Shown here one piece after another: positions 8,783 to 17,563 of a stretch of DNA of 64,000 nucleotides (positions are counted from its first letter, which is position 1; each line of letters begins with the position of its first letter). Position numbers and translations under genes: made by a program. The stretch comes from JAJEEA01 sp965116765 (GTDB taxonomy: Bacteria > Acidobacteriota > Vicinamibacteria > Vicinamibacterales > UBA8438). Where the stretch lies: assembly GCA_965116765.1 (NCBI GenBank), contig OZ220718.1, forward strand, positions 4,960,001 through 5,024,000. Reading direction: 5' to 3'. The notes below the pieces were generated by a model, which ran no database searches, had not been told where the DNA came from, and worked only from the letters and a program-made list of their open reading frames with translations.

Positions 8783-9017
8783 TGCCGGAGTGGAGCATCG
8801 CCATGAACCTGCGGAACGACAACCCGTGCGACCGGGTGGTGCCGGTGCTCGGTCCGCAGAACGACACCGTGACGCACCGGCAGGCGCTGCCGCACAAGGA
8901 CGTAGCCGCCGCCACCGAGACGGTTCGGGGCGGCGCAGCGCAGCGGCCGTCAGGCTGGCGTTCGAGTTTCTGGTGCTCACCGCCGCCCGCTGGGGCGAGA
9001 TCCGCGACGCCGAGTAG
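8783..9017 (+). pseudogene. Tyrosine recombinase (integrase) remnant 1
   Basis: Two adjoining frames give the middle of a phage-type integrase: MNLRNDNPCDRVVPVLGPQ and HRQALPHKDVAAATETVR, then after a frameshift near 8938 LAFEFLVLTAARWGEIRDAE. The last piece contains the first catalytic arginine region (TAAR-G-E) of the tyrosine recombinase family. The N-terminal domain and the remaining catalytic residues (H-R and Y) are missing, so it is inactive. It lies directly behind the blaR-like gene. Confidence 0.7.
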
Positions 9018-9084
9018 GCGGAGGCCGACCTTGCCGGCCGCGTGTGAACGGTCCCGGCCACGCGGATGAGATCTCCCACGCCGT

Positions 9085-9510
9085 CGACAGACCCGAAGAG
9101 CACCAGCGCCTCCCCCCGGTTGGTGCCGGCGCCGCCGTCCGGCAGGTCGTCGTCGACCACCCATCAGCGTGGTGGTCCCCGTGGTCTCGCCCGTCTCGAT
9201 CACGATCGACTCGACGTTGTGGTCGTCGGCGTCGGCATCGCTGGCCGCCGCGTCCCGCACGATCTCCACCGTGGTGTCCGCCTTGACGGCGGAGCTGGCC
9301 GTCGCCGTCAGCTCATGCGACCTGCCCTAGACCTAGACGAGGTTTGAGTCCGCCGGCCTCGACAGCGTGCAGTTGATCACCGTGCGGTCTTCGATGGCGA
9401 GGGTTACCGACCCCGCCGCTGCGTTGCCGACGGTGCCATTCAGCTTCAGGCTCTCGTCGCCCTCCACGAGGTCGTCGTCGGTAGCGGGCGCGTTTTTCTT
9501 GGCACGCGGC
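9085..9510 (-). pseudogene. Debris of a Calx-beta-type secreted protein
   Basis: Minus-strand frames contain pieces typical of Calx-beta domain repeats: DDDLVEGDESLKLNGTVGNA followed by GSVTLAIEDRTV (about 9370-9480) and, in another frame, ESIVIETGETTGTTTL and VDDDLPDGG (about 9160-9230). No frame is continuous. They are probably the tail of the secreted protein whose N terminus survives at 9777-10448, with the middle lost. Confidence 0.5.
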
Positions 9511-9654
9511 GGGCGACGTGTTGCACGCGGCTGCTTCGGGCTCGCGGTCGGTGGCTGGCGGGGTAGTGCGAACAACGGCAGGCGCCGGGAACCTTGAGCA
9601 AGTCGATGCCGGTCATGCGGACGGCCTGCCGCACCGGGACGTGGCGGCGGCGAG

Positions 9655-9790
9655 TTGCGGCCAGTCTGGCACGCGAGATCGTCGACGATGCGGCGGGACC
9701 GGCAGCGCATCGGCTCGGCCACGGAGTGGGCCGTGACGATGGGGCAACCCGACGACAACCTGTGTGACCGAATCGCTCAACGCGGCACCG
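9655..9790 (+). pseudogene. Tyrosine recombinase (integrase) remnant 2
   Basis: One frame reads PVWHARSSTMRRDRQRIGSA, then TEWAVTMGQPDDNLCDRI, corresponding to the core-binding domain just ahead of the catalytic domain of phage-type integrases. The segment overlaps in family position with the start of remnant 1, so it comes from a separate copy. No catalytic residues remain. Confidence 0.6.
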
Positions 9791-10448
9791 GTAGCCGGCT
9801 ACCGTCGGGTCCGACCGGCAGGCGCTCCTCTTCACCCCACGCCCGCCGGGGGATGGGTTCGCCGAGAGGAGGGAGCTGGGAGAGATCGACCTCGCTGACG
9901 GCATGGAGTCCGCCCCCCGCGGGCCGGATGCGGTAGGTCGACTCCGGCGTCCGCACCGTGCCCGCGACCACGTCGCCGTTGACAACGAGCGTCACCGTGC
10001 TCATCTCGACACCGGCCAGCCGGCCCGCCAGCGAGTAGCCGCCCGAGAAGGTCGGCACCACGCGCTCGACGAGACCCGTGAACGACGCATCGTCGAAGAG
10101 GTTCAACCGCAGCACGCCGGAAGGTGCAGCGTCGGCCGCGACCGCGTGGGCGTCGGCCGCGTCCACTGGCGGCGGCGCAAGCTGTCCGAAGTCGATGGAC
10201 ACCAGGCGCCGCCGCAACGTGATGGAATCCGAGACGTCCGCCGAACCGGGCGCGACGGATGCCGCGGCCGGTGCTACCGCTCGGAACAAGTCGCGGGGCT
10301 GCCCCACCGCTTCGCCCGCCGCCAGCCCGACCAGCAGCACGCCGGCGAGAGCCGCGCGCCGGGGGACGCCGGCGCCAACCGACGCCCCTGAGCGACCAGC
10401 GCGCAGCATCAACGGTCCATGCTTCGGAACGCATCCCAGAGAACCCAT
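9777..10448 (-). pseudogene. Truncated secreted protein, probable metallopeptidase pro-region
   Basis: The frame starts at ATG 10448, with AGGAGG nine bases upstream, and gives about 223 residues. A signal peptide (ALAGVLLVGLAAGEAVGQ) is followed by a region containing SITLRRRLVSIDFGQL and LVVNGDVVAGTVRTPESTYR. This resembles the N-terminal region of secreted zinc metallopeptidases from the same kind of bacteria. It stops where integrase remnant 2 begins, and no HExxH catalytic domain is present, so the gene is cut off. The family call is tentative. Confidence 0.55.
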
Positions 10449-10481
10449 GTCACTCATCCTCCTTGAGTTCCCGTGACGAGA

Positions 10482-11964
10482 GGTATAACCGAAAGTTGTG
10501 GATCGGGGCGTGAGGCAGGTGGCGTATCCTTCCGTGTGAACAACCCAAACACCCTGGCAGGCAAGGCCGGGGGGAAGGAGACACCACCCATGCTGACGGT
10601 ACCCGACAACAGGAACGAAGACAACCCCGCGTTCGCCGAGGCGTCCACGACGCCGTCGGCTGGTGAGGGGGGCGGCAGCGGCGGGGCCGACGGGCCGCGG
10701 AGCGTGCCGCCGACGCTGGACACGTTGGCTCGAGAAGGGGCACGGCGGATGCTGATGACGGCCCTGGAGGCCGAGGTGTCGGAGTACATCGAGCGGTTCG
10801 CGGACACGCGCGACGCGGACGGGCGGCGGCTGGTGGTTCGGAACGGCCAGGCGCAGGAGCGCACGGTGACCTGCGGGGCGGGCACATGGCCGGTGCGGGC
10901 GCCGCGGGTGAACGACAAGCGGGTCGATGCCGATGGCTCGCGTGAGCGGTTCACCAGCCGCATTCTGCCTCCCTATATGCGGCGCTCTCCGCAGGTTTCC
11001 GAGGTGCTGCCGCTGCTGTATCTGCGGGGTCTGTCGACGGGCGATTTCCGGGAGGCGCTGCCGGCGTTGCTGGGGGAGGACGCGGCGGGCCTGAGCCCGA
11101 CGACGATCTCGCGGCTGACGGCGGTCTGGGACGAGGAGTACCAGGCGTTCCGTCGCCACGACTTGTCGGGGAGCGACTACGTCTACGTCTGGGTCGACGG
11201 GATTCACTTCAACATCCGGCTTGAGGAGGACCGTCTGTGCACGCTGGTGGTGATCGGGGTGAAGGCTGACGGCACGAAGGAGCTGGTGGCGCTGGAGGAC
11301 GGCTACCGGGAGAGCCAGGAGAACTGGGCGAGCGTGCTGCGGGATCTGCGGGGCCGCGGTCTGCGGGCGCCTGCGGTGGCGATAGGGGACGGGGCGCTGG
11401 GCTTCTGGTCGGCGTTGCGGGACGTGTGGCCGGAGACGACGGTGCAGCGGGACTGGTGCCACAAGCTGGCCAACGTGCTCGACAAGTTGCCGAAGCGTCT
11501 TCGGCTGCGTGCGAAGCGGGCGCTGCGGGACATCATGTATGCGCCGACGAAGGCCGACGCGGACCGTGGCATCGACGCCTTCGTCGCCGAGTTCGAGGCG
11601 AAGTATCCGAAGGTGGCGGCGTGCCTGGCGGAGGACCGGGAGGCGCTGTTGGCGTTCTTCGGCTTCCCGGCCGAGCACTGGCGCCACCTGCGGACGTCGA
11701 ACGTGATCGAATCGGTGTTCGCGACGGTGCGGTTGCGGCAGCGCGTGACCAAGGGCGCGGGTTCGCGCACCAAGGGGCTGCTGATGGCCTACAAGCTGGT
11801 GGCGATGGCGCAGCGGCGATGGCGGCGGCTGAACGGGGCGCACCTGCTGCCCCTGGTCCGGGCCGGCGTCGTCTTCGTCGATGGCGTCATCCAGACGGAG
11901 AGAGAGGATCGGAAGGCGGCCGCCTGATCACGTCAAGGACCGATCCACAACATTTGACAATTCC
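10482..11964 (+). mobile_element. IS256-family insertion sequence
   Basis: The element carries one transposase and imperfect terminal inverted repeats of about 25 bases. The left end begins GGTATAACCG and contains GTTGTGGATCGG; the right end has the complement CCGATCCACAAC and ends at 11964, with about 18 of 25 positions matching. No 8-9 base target duplication is visible (TGACGAGA on the left, TCCTCGGC on the right). Its right end truncates the leucine-rich-repeat gene. The missing duplication suggests a deletion or recombination beside the element after insertion. Confidence 0.8.
10590..11927 (+). CDS. IS256-family (mutator type) transposase
   Basis: This 445-residue protein has the mutator-type DDE transposase pattern: YVWVDGIHFNIR with the first Asp, AIGDGALGFWSAL with the second Asp, VQRDWCHKLANVLDKLPK, and TSNVIESVFATVRLRQRVTK with the Glu. 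An AAGGAG sequence precedes ATG 10590, chosen over an earlier in-frame start at 10473 that lies outside the element. Length is normal for the family and the frame is intact, so it may be active. Confidence 0.95.
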   Translation: MLTVPDNRNEDNPAFAEASTTPSAGEGGGSGGADGPRSVPPTLDTLAREGARRMLMTALEAEVSEYIERFADTRDADGRRLVVRNGQAQERTVTCGAGTWPVRAPRVNDKRVDADGSRERFTSRILPPYMRRSPQVSEVLPLLYLRGLSTGDFREALPALLGEDAAGLSPTTISRLTAVWDEEYQAFRRHDLSGSDYVYVWVDGIHFNIRLEEDRLCTLVVIGVKADGTKELVALEDGYRESQENWASVLRDLRGRGLRAPAVAIGDGALGFWSALRDVWPETTVQRDWCHKLANVLDKLPKRLRLRAKRALRDIMYAPTKADADRGIDAFVAEFEAKYPKVAACLAEDREALLAFFGFPAEHWRHLRTSNVIESVFATVRLRQRVTKGAGSRTKGLLMAYKLVAMAQRRWRRLNGAHLLPLVRAGVVFVDGVIQTEREDRKAAA

Positions 11965-12811
11965 TCCTCGGCAGGGAGGGGGCCCGCCAAGGGATTCCAG
12001 CCGAGAGCCAACGTCTCAAGGTTCGTCAGGTTGCCCAGTGTGGCGGGAGTCGGTCCGGTCAGGTCGTTGTCATAGAGACCCAGCCAGGTGAGGTTCGACA
12101 GCTCGCCCAACGACGACGGGATCGTTCCGGTCAGCCTGTTGCCGTCAAGACTCAGCGATTCGAGGTTGGCCAGATTGCCCACAGTCGCGGGAATCGGTCC
12201 GGTCAAGCCGTTGTCGCTGAGACTCAGCCAGGTGAGGTTCGACAGCTCGCCCAACGACGACGGGATCAGTCCGGTCAGCCTGTTGCCGCCAAGATTGAGC
12301 GATTCGAGGTTGGCCAGATTGCCCACGGTCGCGGGAATCGGTCCGGTCAAGCCGTTGTCGCTGAGACTCAGCCAGGTGAGGTTCGACAGCTCGCCCAACG
12401 ACGACGGGATCGGTCCGGTCAGTCTGTTTCGACCCTTGACTCCAGCGCGGAGTCCCATCGTCCTCCGAGGTTGAGCCCCCAAAGACGACTCAACTGGCCC
12501 AACTCGGGGGGGATCGGACCGCTCAGCCCGTTGCCCGGCAGCCAGAGGCTCGTAACCCGGCCGCTGCCGTCCGTGTCGACCCCGAACCACTCGGACAGCG
12601 GGGCGTCGCTCAACCAGTTCGTGCTGTCGGTCCAGCCCGAGCCGTTGGTCGCGCGGTACAGCGCCTCGAGCGCCCGCCGATCCCCGTTCTGCCCTCGAAC
12701 GCCGGTCGGCAGCAGCAAAGCCGCGAACACGACTATTCCGACCGGGACCAGCCCGAACAGCCTAGCGAGCCTAGTAGCGGCCAGCCAGTGGTATGCGCTG
12801 CTATTCTCCAT
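11965..12811 (-). pseudogene. Secreted leucine-rich-repeat protein, frameshifted and truncated by the IS
   Basis: The frame starts at ATG 12811 with a signal peptide (VGIVVFAALLLPTGVRGQ), then the LRR N-terminal cap (ALEALYRATNGSGWTDSTNW) and plant-type repeats of 24 residues such as LTGPIPSSLGELSNLTWLSL. At about 12430-12461 an insertion of roughly 32 bases shifts the frame between the cap and the repeats. The last repeat runs into the IS256 right end at 11964, so the C terminus is lost. Repeats 2-6 are nearly identical at DNA level (24-codon units), which suggests recent expansion. Confidence 0.8.
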
Positions 12812-13344
12812 GGCTCGTTCGCAAGGTTGCGAGCATGCTGACGGGTGAACGACCACGCCTGCCGACTCGGCAGGGCCCAGCGAACGCAGCGCTGTGTTCT
12901 CAGACGACCATCGTCGGCATACGCACATCCTGACGTGCAGCGCCTTGCCAAGTCCGGCGCCAAAGCGACTCGCATTGTAACTGAATGGCCGTGACAGCAG
13001 TGTGAGTTTCCGGAGTTTATTGTTGCTTTTTTGTGATATTTGCCATTTTGCCCAGAAGAAGATGTCGATGAAGGAGGCCGACCGAATCGTGAAGAAGTCC
13101 CGACTACCCTGCGGCCAGAGACGAGGCGTAGCGAAACCGCATCGCCAGGCTCAGGACAGCCGTCCTCTGCATCACCACCAAGGACGACGACGCCACGCTG
13201 GCCCTGTTCGCCGCGCACGCCCCGGCCGAGGTCGGACCCGAGGGCACGGTGACGGCGACGCTCGACCGGCGGCTCGGGAGAACGGGACGACGACGCTGAC
13301 GACGGGCGGGACGGCGGAGACCATGATGGTCCTACAATGTGGTC
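12812..13344. other. Gene-free region with Calx-beta debris
   Basis: The first part is the upstream region of the leucine-rich-repeat gene. A short low-GC patch lies at about 13005-13055. From 13160 to about 13320 the plus strand reads TTKDDDATLALFAAHAPAEV and GTVTATLDRRLG, then, after a shift, NGTTTLTTGGTAE. These are Calx-beta or adhesin-type repeat pieces. No intact frame is present. TACAAT at 13333 is a possible -10 box for the antitoxin gene. Confidence 0.45.
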
Positions 13345-13662
13345 ATGCGGTCCATCAAGGTGACCGAGCTCAAGTCCCACTTGAGTCGCTATCTGCGGCA
13401 GGCCTCCCGAGGGGAGCGGATAACCGTCAGAGATCGGGACGACCCGATTGCCGAGCTGGGGCCCGCTCGCGGCGAGCCGCTTTCCTGGCGTGACCGCCTG
13501 GTGCGCGAGGGACGGCTCCGGCCCGGGGCTCAGGACTGGGGTGCTCTGAAGATCTCCACCATCGAGCGGCACGTGGACATCCAGTCGTCGCTACGGGCCG
13601 TCCGCGAGGAGCCAGGTGAAGTACGTCGACGCCAGCGCGGTGCTCCGGGTCCTGTTCGTTGA
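13345..13662 (+). CDS. vapB: VapB-type (Phd/YefM-like) antitoxin
   Basis: This 105-residue protein has the Phd/YefM N-terminal DNA-binding pattern MRSIKVTELKSHLSRYLRQA and a conserved RDRDDPIAELGP segment. The remainder is the toxin-binding tail. It overlaps the toxin gene by 47 bases. The ATG at 13345 is preferred to a GTG six bases upstream. If the TACAAT at 13333 is the -10 element, the transcript would be nearly leaderless. Antitoxins of this type repress their own promoter together with the toxin. Confidence 0.85.
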   Translation: MRSIKVTELKSHLSRYLRQASRGERITVRDRDDPIAELGPARGEPLSWRDRLVREGRLRPGAQDWGALKISTIERHVDIQSSLRAVREEPGEVRRRQRGAPGPVR

Positions 13663-14050
13663 GCCCGGCCCGTCGGTGCCGCTGGCGGCCGGCGAGCATG
13701 TGGCGTCGTCCCGGCTCATCGAGGTCGAGGCGTTTCGGGCCGTCGACCGCGAGCGGCTGCTCGGTGGCCTCGACGATGCCGAGACGGCCGTCAAGCGCAA
13801 GGAGTTGACCGAGCTGCTTGCCATGATGGATCTCGCGCCCGTCGACGGCGCGGTGATCGACAGGGCGAAGAGCTCTTTCGCCGTCAACCTTCGCGCGAGC
13901 GATGCTATCCACGTGGCAACGGCCGAGCTGCTTGCCGCTGCCGCTGACGGGGAGCCCGTGGAGTTCTGGACGCACGACGAGCGTCAGGCCACGGCGGCCA
14001 CTTCACGCGGGCTGACCGTCCGCGGCGTCGGCGCTGACGATCACGACTGA
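13616..14050 (+). CDS. vapC: VapC-type PIN-domain ribonuclease toxin
   Basis: This 144-residue PIN-domain protein has the first acidic residue in KYVDASAVLRV, a conserved Glu in RLIEVEAFRA, and the later acidic pair region LRASDAIHVATAELL with WTHDERQ. VapC toxins cleave specific RNAs (often tRNA or rRNA) and are silenced by VapB. The start is GTG 13616, inside vapB in another frame, as is common for coupled pairs. Length and residues are complete, so it is likely functional. Confidence 0.88.
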   Translation: MKYVDASAVLRVLFVEPGPSVPLAAGEHVASSRLIEVEAFRAVDRERLLGGLDDAETAVKRKELTELLAMMDLAPVDGAVIDRAKSSFAVNLRASDAIHVATAELLAAAADGEPVEFWTHDERQATAATSRGLTVRGVGADDHD

Positions 14051-14156
14051 TCGGCGCACGGCCGCATCTTGAACGGCCCTCGGGAGCCGCCGATAATCGT
14101 CTCCGCGCTCGACATCTCGACGGCGGATTGGCCGACCGACGGGGGAGCAGTCGTTC

Positions 14157-15707
14157 ATGATCGAGAGGCGCTTCAGGGATCTGTGGGAGCGGTTGCAGGG
14201 GAAGAAGCCGCACTTGCCCCATTTCCTGGCGGAGATCCACCTGGGGGGCATTCGCGGCATCGACGACGTCCGGGTGGTCTTCGACTATCCCGTCAGCGTC
14301 ATCGCGGGCGGCAACGCCAGCGGCAAGTCGACGGTGCTGTTCGCGGCCGCCTGTGCCTACCGGGTGCCCGGGGCCGGCGTGAAGGACTTCGTGCCGTCGA
14401 CGCTCTTTCCCGACTACCGTCCCAGGCTCGGCGGACGCGGGGACGAGAAGCACGAAGTGGTCATCGAGTTCGACTACTCGACGCCGGACGGCCGGCGTTC
14501 CATGCGCTGGCGCCGCTCAAAGGGCTGGAACCGCAGCTTTCTCGGGCGGAAGAACGCCACCCAGCCGGAACGGCCCGTCTACGTCAGGACCCTCAGCAAT
14601 CTCAGCAACCCCTCCGAGGTGCGCGGCGTGCTCGGCATGTCGAGCTTGCGCTCCGCACCCCAGGAGACGCCGCTGACGGCGTCGCAGATCGAGTTCGCCC
14701 AGCAGATGCTCCCGTTCCGTTACTCCGAGGTCGTCAACCTGTCGAGCGGCAGCAAGAGCCTGCTCTTCGCCGCCCAGAAGGCCGGCGCGGCGTACTCGGA
14801 GCTGCACATGGCGGCGGGGGAGCGGGCGATCCTGCGCCTCTCGCGGGAGATCGCGCAGCTCGAAGGCGCCCTCGTGCTCATCGACGAAGTGGAAGCCGGG
14901 TTGCACCCCTGGGTGCAGCAGCTCCTCATGCTGCAGCTCCAGCAGCTCGCGCTGCGCAACGACCTGCAGGTCATCGTCACCACGCACAGCCCCGTCGTCC
15001 TCGACGCGGTGCCCGCGCACGGGCGCATTTTCCTCGAACGCGACGACGCCGGTCGCGTCACGGTGCTCCCGCCCTATCGCGACATCGTGCAGAACGCGCT
15101 CTACGGGCGTTCCGGCGACGCCCTGAACCTGCTCTGCGAGGACGCAACGGCGGAGGGCATCCTGCAGGGCGTGTTCGACGCGCTGCTGCCGCGCGAGCGG
15201 CTCAGGAGAGAGAGCATCCGCATCGGTCGTGACACCGGCGCCAAAGAGCTCCCGATGCACGCGACCGCGTTCAGGAAGTTCGGCCAGATCCGGAACTTCG
15301 TCTTCGTGCTCGACGGAGACAAGCGCGACAGCGATCTCGACGACCGGATTCGGGAGCGAGCGGGAAGCGAAGTCCCCGTGTTTTTTCTCCCCGGCGACGA
15401 AGCGCGCGAGATCTGGATCTGGAACGCCCTGCGCCGCGACCCGGAACGCCACGCTGCCGATCTCGGTACCGACCCGGCCGATCTGATCGAGCGGATGAAG
15501 CGTCTGGATGCAGTCTACGACACCGCATCGGACCGGCCGGGCGAGATTGCCAGGACGAAGCTCCGCGAGCTGGCCGAACCCCATGGCCGGACGCCGCCCG
15601 ACCTCGGCCGGGCCGTAGCGCGACTGGAGTCGGGCCGCAAGGACAGCGACATCCAGCCCCTGCTGGATGGGCTGAGGGGAGCGCTGCTGCAATGGCGCGG
15701 GGAGTGA
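14157..15707 (+). CDS. OLD-like AAA ATPase with C-terminal TOPRIM domain
   Basis: This 516-residue protein has Walker A GGNASGKST (51-59), an ABC-type signature LSSGSKSLL (195-203), Walker B ALVLIDEVEAG (238-248), a switch histidine in VTTHSPVVLD (274-283), and a TOPRIM-like region with LLCEDATAE (E328) and VLDGDKRD (386-388). This is the architecture of OLD-family nucleases, several of which act in phage defence (GajA of Gabija, retron-associated and stand-alone OLD). No UvrD-like GajB partner follows, so class 1-like stand-alone OLD is the best reading. A GGGGGAG lies upstream of the ATG. Confidence 0.82.
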   Translation: MIERRFRDLWERLQGKKPHLPHFLAEIHLGGIRGIDDVRVVFDYPVSVIAGGNASGKSTVLFAAACAYRVPGAGVKDFVPSTLFPDYRPRLGGRGDEKHEVVIEFDYSTPDGRRSMRWRRSKGWNRSFLGRKNATQPERPVYVRTLSNLSNPSEVRGVLGMSSLRSAPQETPLTASQIEFAQQMLPFRYSEVVNLSSGSKSLLFAAQKAGAAYSELHMAAGERAILRLSREIAQLEGALVLIDEVEAGLHPWVQQLLMLQLQQLALRNDLQVIVTTHSPVVLDAVPAHGRIFLERDDAGRVTVLPPYRDIVQNALYGRSGDALNLLCEDATAEGILQGVFDALLPRERLRRESIRIGRDTGAKELPMHATAFRKFGQIRNFVFVLDGDKRDSDLDDRIRERAGSEVPVFFLPGDEAREIWIWNALRRDPERHAADLGTDPADLIERMKRLDAVYDTASDRPGEIARTKLRELAEPHGRTPPDLGRAVARLESGRKDSDIQPLLDGLRGALLQWRGE

Positions 15708-15814
15708 CGTGGCACAGGGACTGGGGTGTTGCCCTTGGCTTGGCGAGCGGGGCACAGCCAGGTCGTCGACCGCATTACCGCCGCAAGTCCAGTGAGAACG
15801 AGAGGAACAAGAGA

Positions 15815-16288
15815 ATGAGAATCGCGACTGCCGGCGTCGTCCTGTTCCTGAGCCTGGCCACGACCGCGGGCGCTCAGTCGTCTGTCGTGCGTGTGTTCAT
15901 CACCGACAACCTCGCGTCGATGACCGACAACCTCGCGTTGGGAGCCGGACAGAGCGGGTGGGGCGTGGCCGACGGGTGGGGCATCGCGGAGTGGACCTTC
16001 CGGGAGTTCGCGGGTCGCGGCGAGTGTCGCGGGCTGGTAGTCACCAGCCAGCCGTGGAGAGCGCACTTCACCATCTCGACCCCCCGGAACCTGGGAGGCG
16101 ATGATCTTCTGGACTTCGATCTCGGCAGCGGCAACCTCGTCGCCGTGTTCGACGGCTGGGGCGACATGCTCTATGCCGGATCCACGCGACAGTTCGGGAA
16201 CGCTCTGAAGGACGCTTGCGAGGCAATCGACCGGCACCTCGGGCGCGGAGCCGAGCTGATCACCATCGGGGAGGCAGGCGGCCGTTGA
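15815..16288 (+). CDS. Secreted protein of unknown function
   Basis: This is a 157-residue product with a clear signal peptide (MRIATAGVVLFLSLATTAGA). The mature part has a short internal repetition (ITDNLASMTDNLAL) and pairs of cysteines (GECRG, DACEA) that could form a disulfide. I recognise no family. ATG 15815 is chosen because the signal peptide begins there and a weak AGAGGAAC element precedes it. It follows the OLD-like gene by 107 bases, and a functional link is not implied. Confidence 0.6.
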   Translation: MRIATAGVVLFLSLATTAGAQSSVVRVFITDNLASMTDNLALGAGQSGWGVADGWGIAEWTFREFAGRGECRGLVVTSQPWRAHFTISTPRNLGGDDLLDFDLGSGNLVAVFDGWGDMLYAGSTRQFGNALKDACEAIDRHLGRGAELITIGEAGGR

Positions 16289-16331
16289 CCGGCCGCCCGC
16301 CTCGGGGGTGACCGCGGGCGAGTGCCCAATC

Positions 16332-16372
16332 TACGGCGCGCCCGGACCCTCGGGCAGGGAAAACACGAATAC
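16332..16372 (-). pseudogene. Possible C-terminal scrap of a PQQ dehydrogenase
   Basis: The minus strand reads AVFVFSLPEGPGAP followed by a TAG stop. The FVFSLP ending resembles the FVFALP ending of the intact PQQ dehydrogenase in this window. The match is short and no upstream frame supports it, so it is tentative. Confidence 0.35.
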
Positions 16373-16884
16373 CGCGCAAAACCCCCGGATTCCTTGGTGT
16401 TTTGTCAGGACGCGTCGGGTACGCCCACGATTACACCCACGCGCCACCCTCGCCCACGACCCGGGGCCGTTGTTACCGGGGGGGCGTGCGGCCCGGGCGC
16501 GTCACGCCAGAACAGCTCGCCCGTCGTTGCGCCCCCCGGCTCCCGAACCCACCCGACAGCCCGGCCCGCTCTGACTCCGCGCCGAGCAAGGCCGCGACCG
16601 GCCCTAGCGTACCATGAACCGCCGCCAGCCCTCGCGAACATCCGCCCCGCCGGTGGTATCACCACACCGACCGAGACACCACACGCGACGATGATCCACC
16701 GTTCCAGGCTGGCGCGAGCCGACACGGAGCACTACGACGGGACCGGGCCCATCCTCTGGGGTCGCCAGGCGCCCCCGCTACGCTCGCCTTGCCTCGCCCC
16801 ATTCGTTCGCCGCCGACTCATTTCAGAGCCGCCGGCAAGCCGTTCTCCGGCCGGAGCTGCCGCCCGTGAACGCAACCCAAGCGT

Positions 16885-17200
16885 GGTCATCGTGGCCCAC
16901 GACGCCGAAACCGACCATGAGCTGTGGCACCGCCGGCTCCTGCCCGCCCCGCCGAGCCCGGCGACGAGACCTGGGGCGACGTGCTCTACGAGCACCGCGT
17001 TCAGTCGCCTCATGAACGGCCCAGCGTCCACCTCGACCTGACTCCCGACTTCCTCGGCGCGTCCATCACCTCGCCAGCCCCGACGTTCCTGCGGGGCGAC
17101 ATCGAGAACACGCACCTGCACTACAGATCGACGCTCACCCTCGACGCCGGCCCCCGGGAGATCCGCCAGTACCACCACCACCACCACCGGAACCCGCACT
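16885..17200 (+). pseudogene. Internal fragment of a PQQ-dependent dehydrogenase
   Basis: In two frames with a shift near 16950 the plus strand reads VVIVAHDAETDHELWHRRL, then PGDETWGDVLYEHR, ASITSPAPTFLRGDIENTHL and STLTLDAGPREI. The intact enzyme has VITAHDAATGDELWRTRL, PGDETWGDVPYEER, TSVTSPAPKFLLGGTDLTHL and STLALDADTGEI in the same order. The relic therefore covers about 100 residues of one propeller region. A CAC run has replaced the sequence after it. Confidence 0.8.
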
Positions 17201-17563
17201 CTGGGTCCAACGGCTCGTCATCCGCAGACGTCGTAGCGACTCGGACCTCGGCGCCGCCGGCCTCGTCTCGCTCGCCGATTCCCGCCGCAGGGCCTCGCCA
17301 ACCCCAAGCTCGCCCGCTCCAATAGGCGAACCCCTTTCCAAGAAACGCCGCGCCGACACCGTGCGTCCCCGAACAGAAGTGCGGCGGCTCCCCCGCGCCG
17401 TGGCACGCGCAAAACTGCTGGCGGAGCGTGGAGCGCTACGCCTTCCCCCGCGTTCCGCCGCCGCCCGGTCTCCGAGGTCAGCACCGCCGACGTGCTGGAG
17501 ATCACCGGCTAAAGAATGGTCGTCCGTCGCTCGTTGCTCTACCATCGTGGCGGACCGTCATCG

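Larger units (their letters stand above)
16289..17563. other. Decayed region with PQQ dehydrogenase fragments
   Basis: No intact gene is seen in nearly 1.3 kb. Two PQQ dehydrogenase fragments in opposite orientation are listed separately. Frames from about 17340 to 17560 have no recognisable content. The stretch forms the boundary between the plus-strand OLD gene and the minus-strand AbiE-type operon. Confidence 0.5.

Noticed and set aside
12085..12420. Regular 144-base periodicity as a CRISPR-like array
   Set aside because: The repeats encode in-frame leucine-rich-repeat units on the minus strand, with no spacers and no cas genes nearby.
14157..15707. Gabija system
   Set aside because: No UvrD-like GajB helicase gene follows the OLD-like gene.
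17170..17200. Poly-histidine tract QYHHHHHR as a possible metal-binding peptide
   Set aside because: It lies inside a frameshifted PQQ dehydrogenase relic and arises from a short CAC run.
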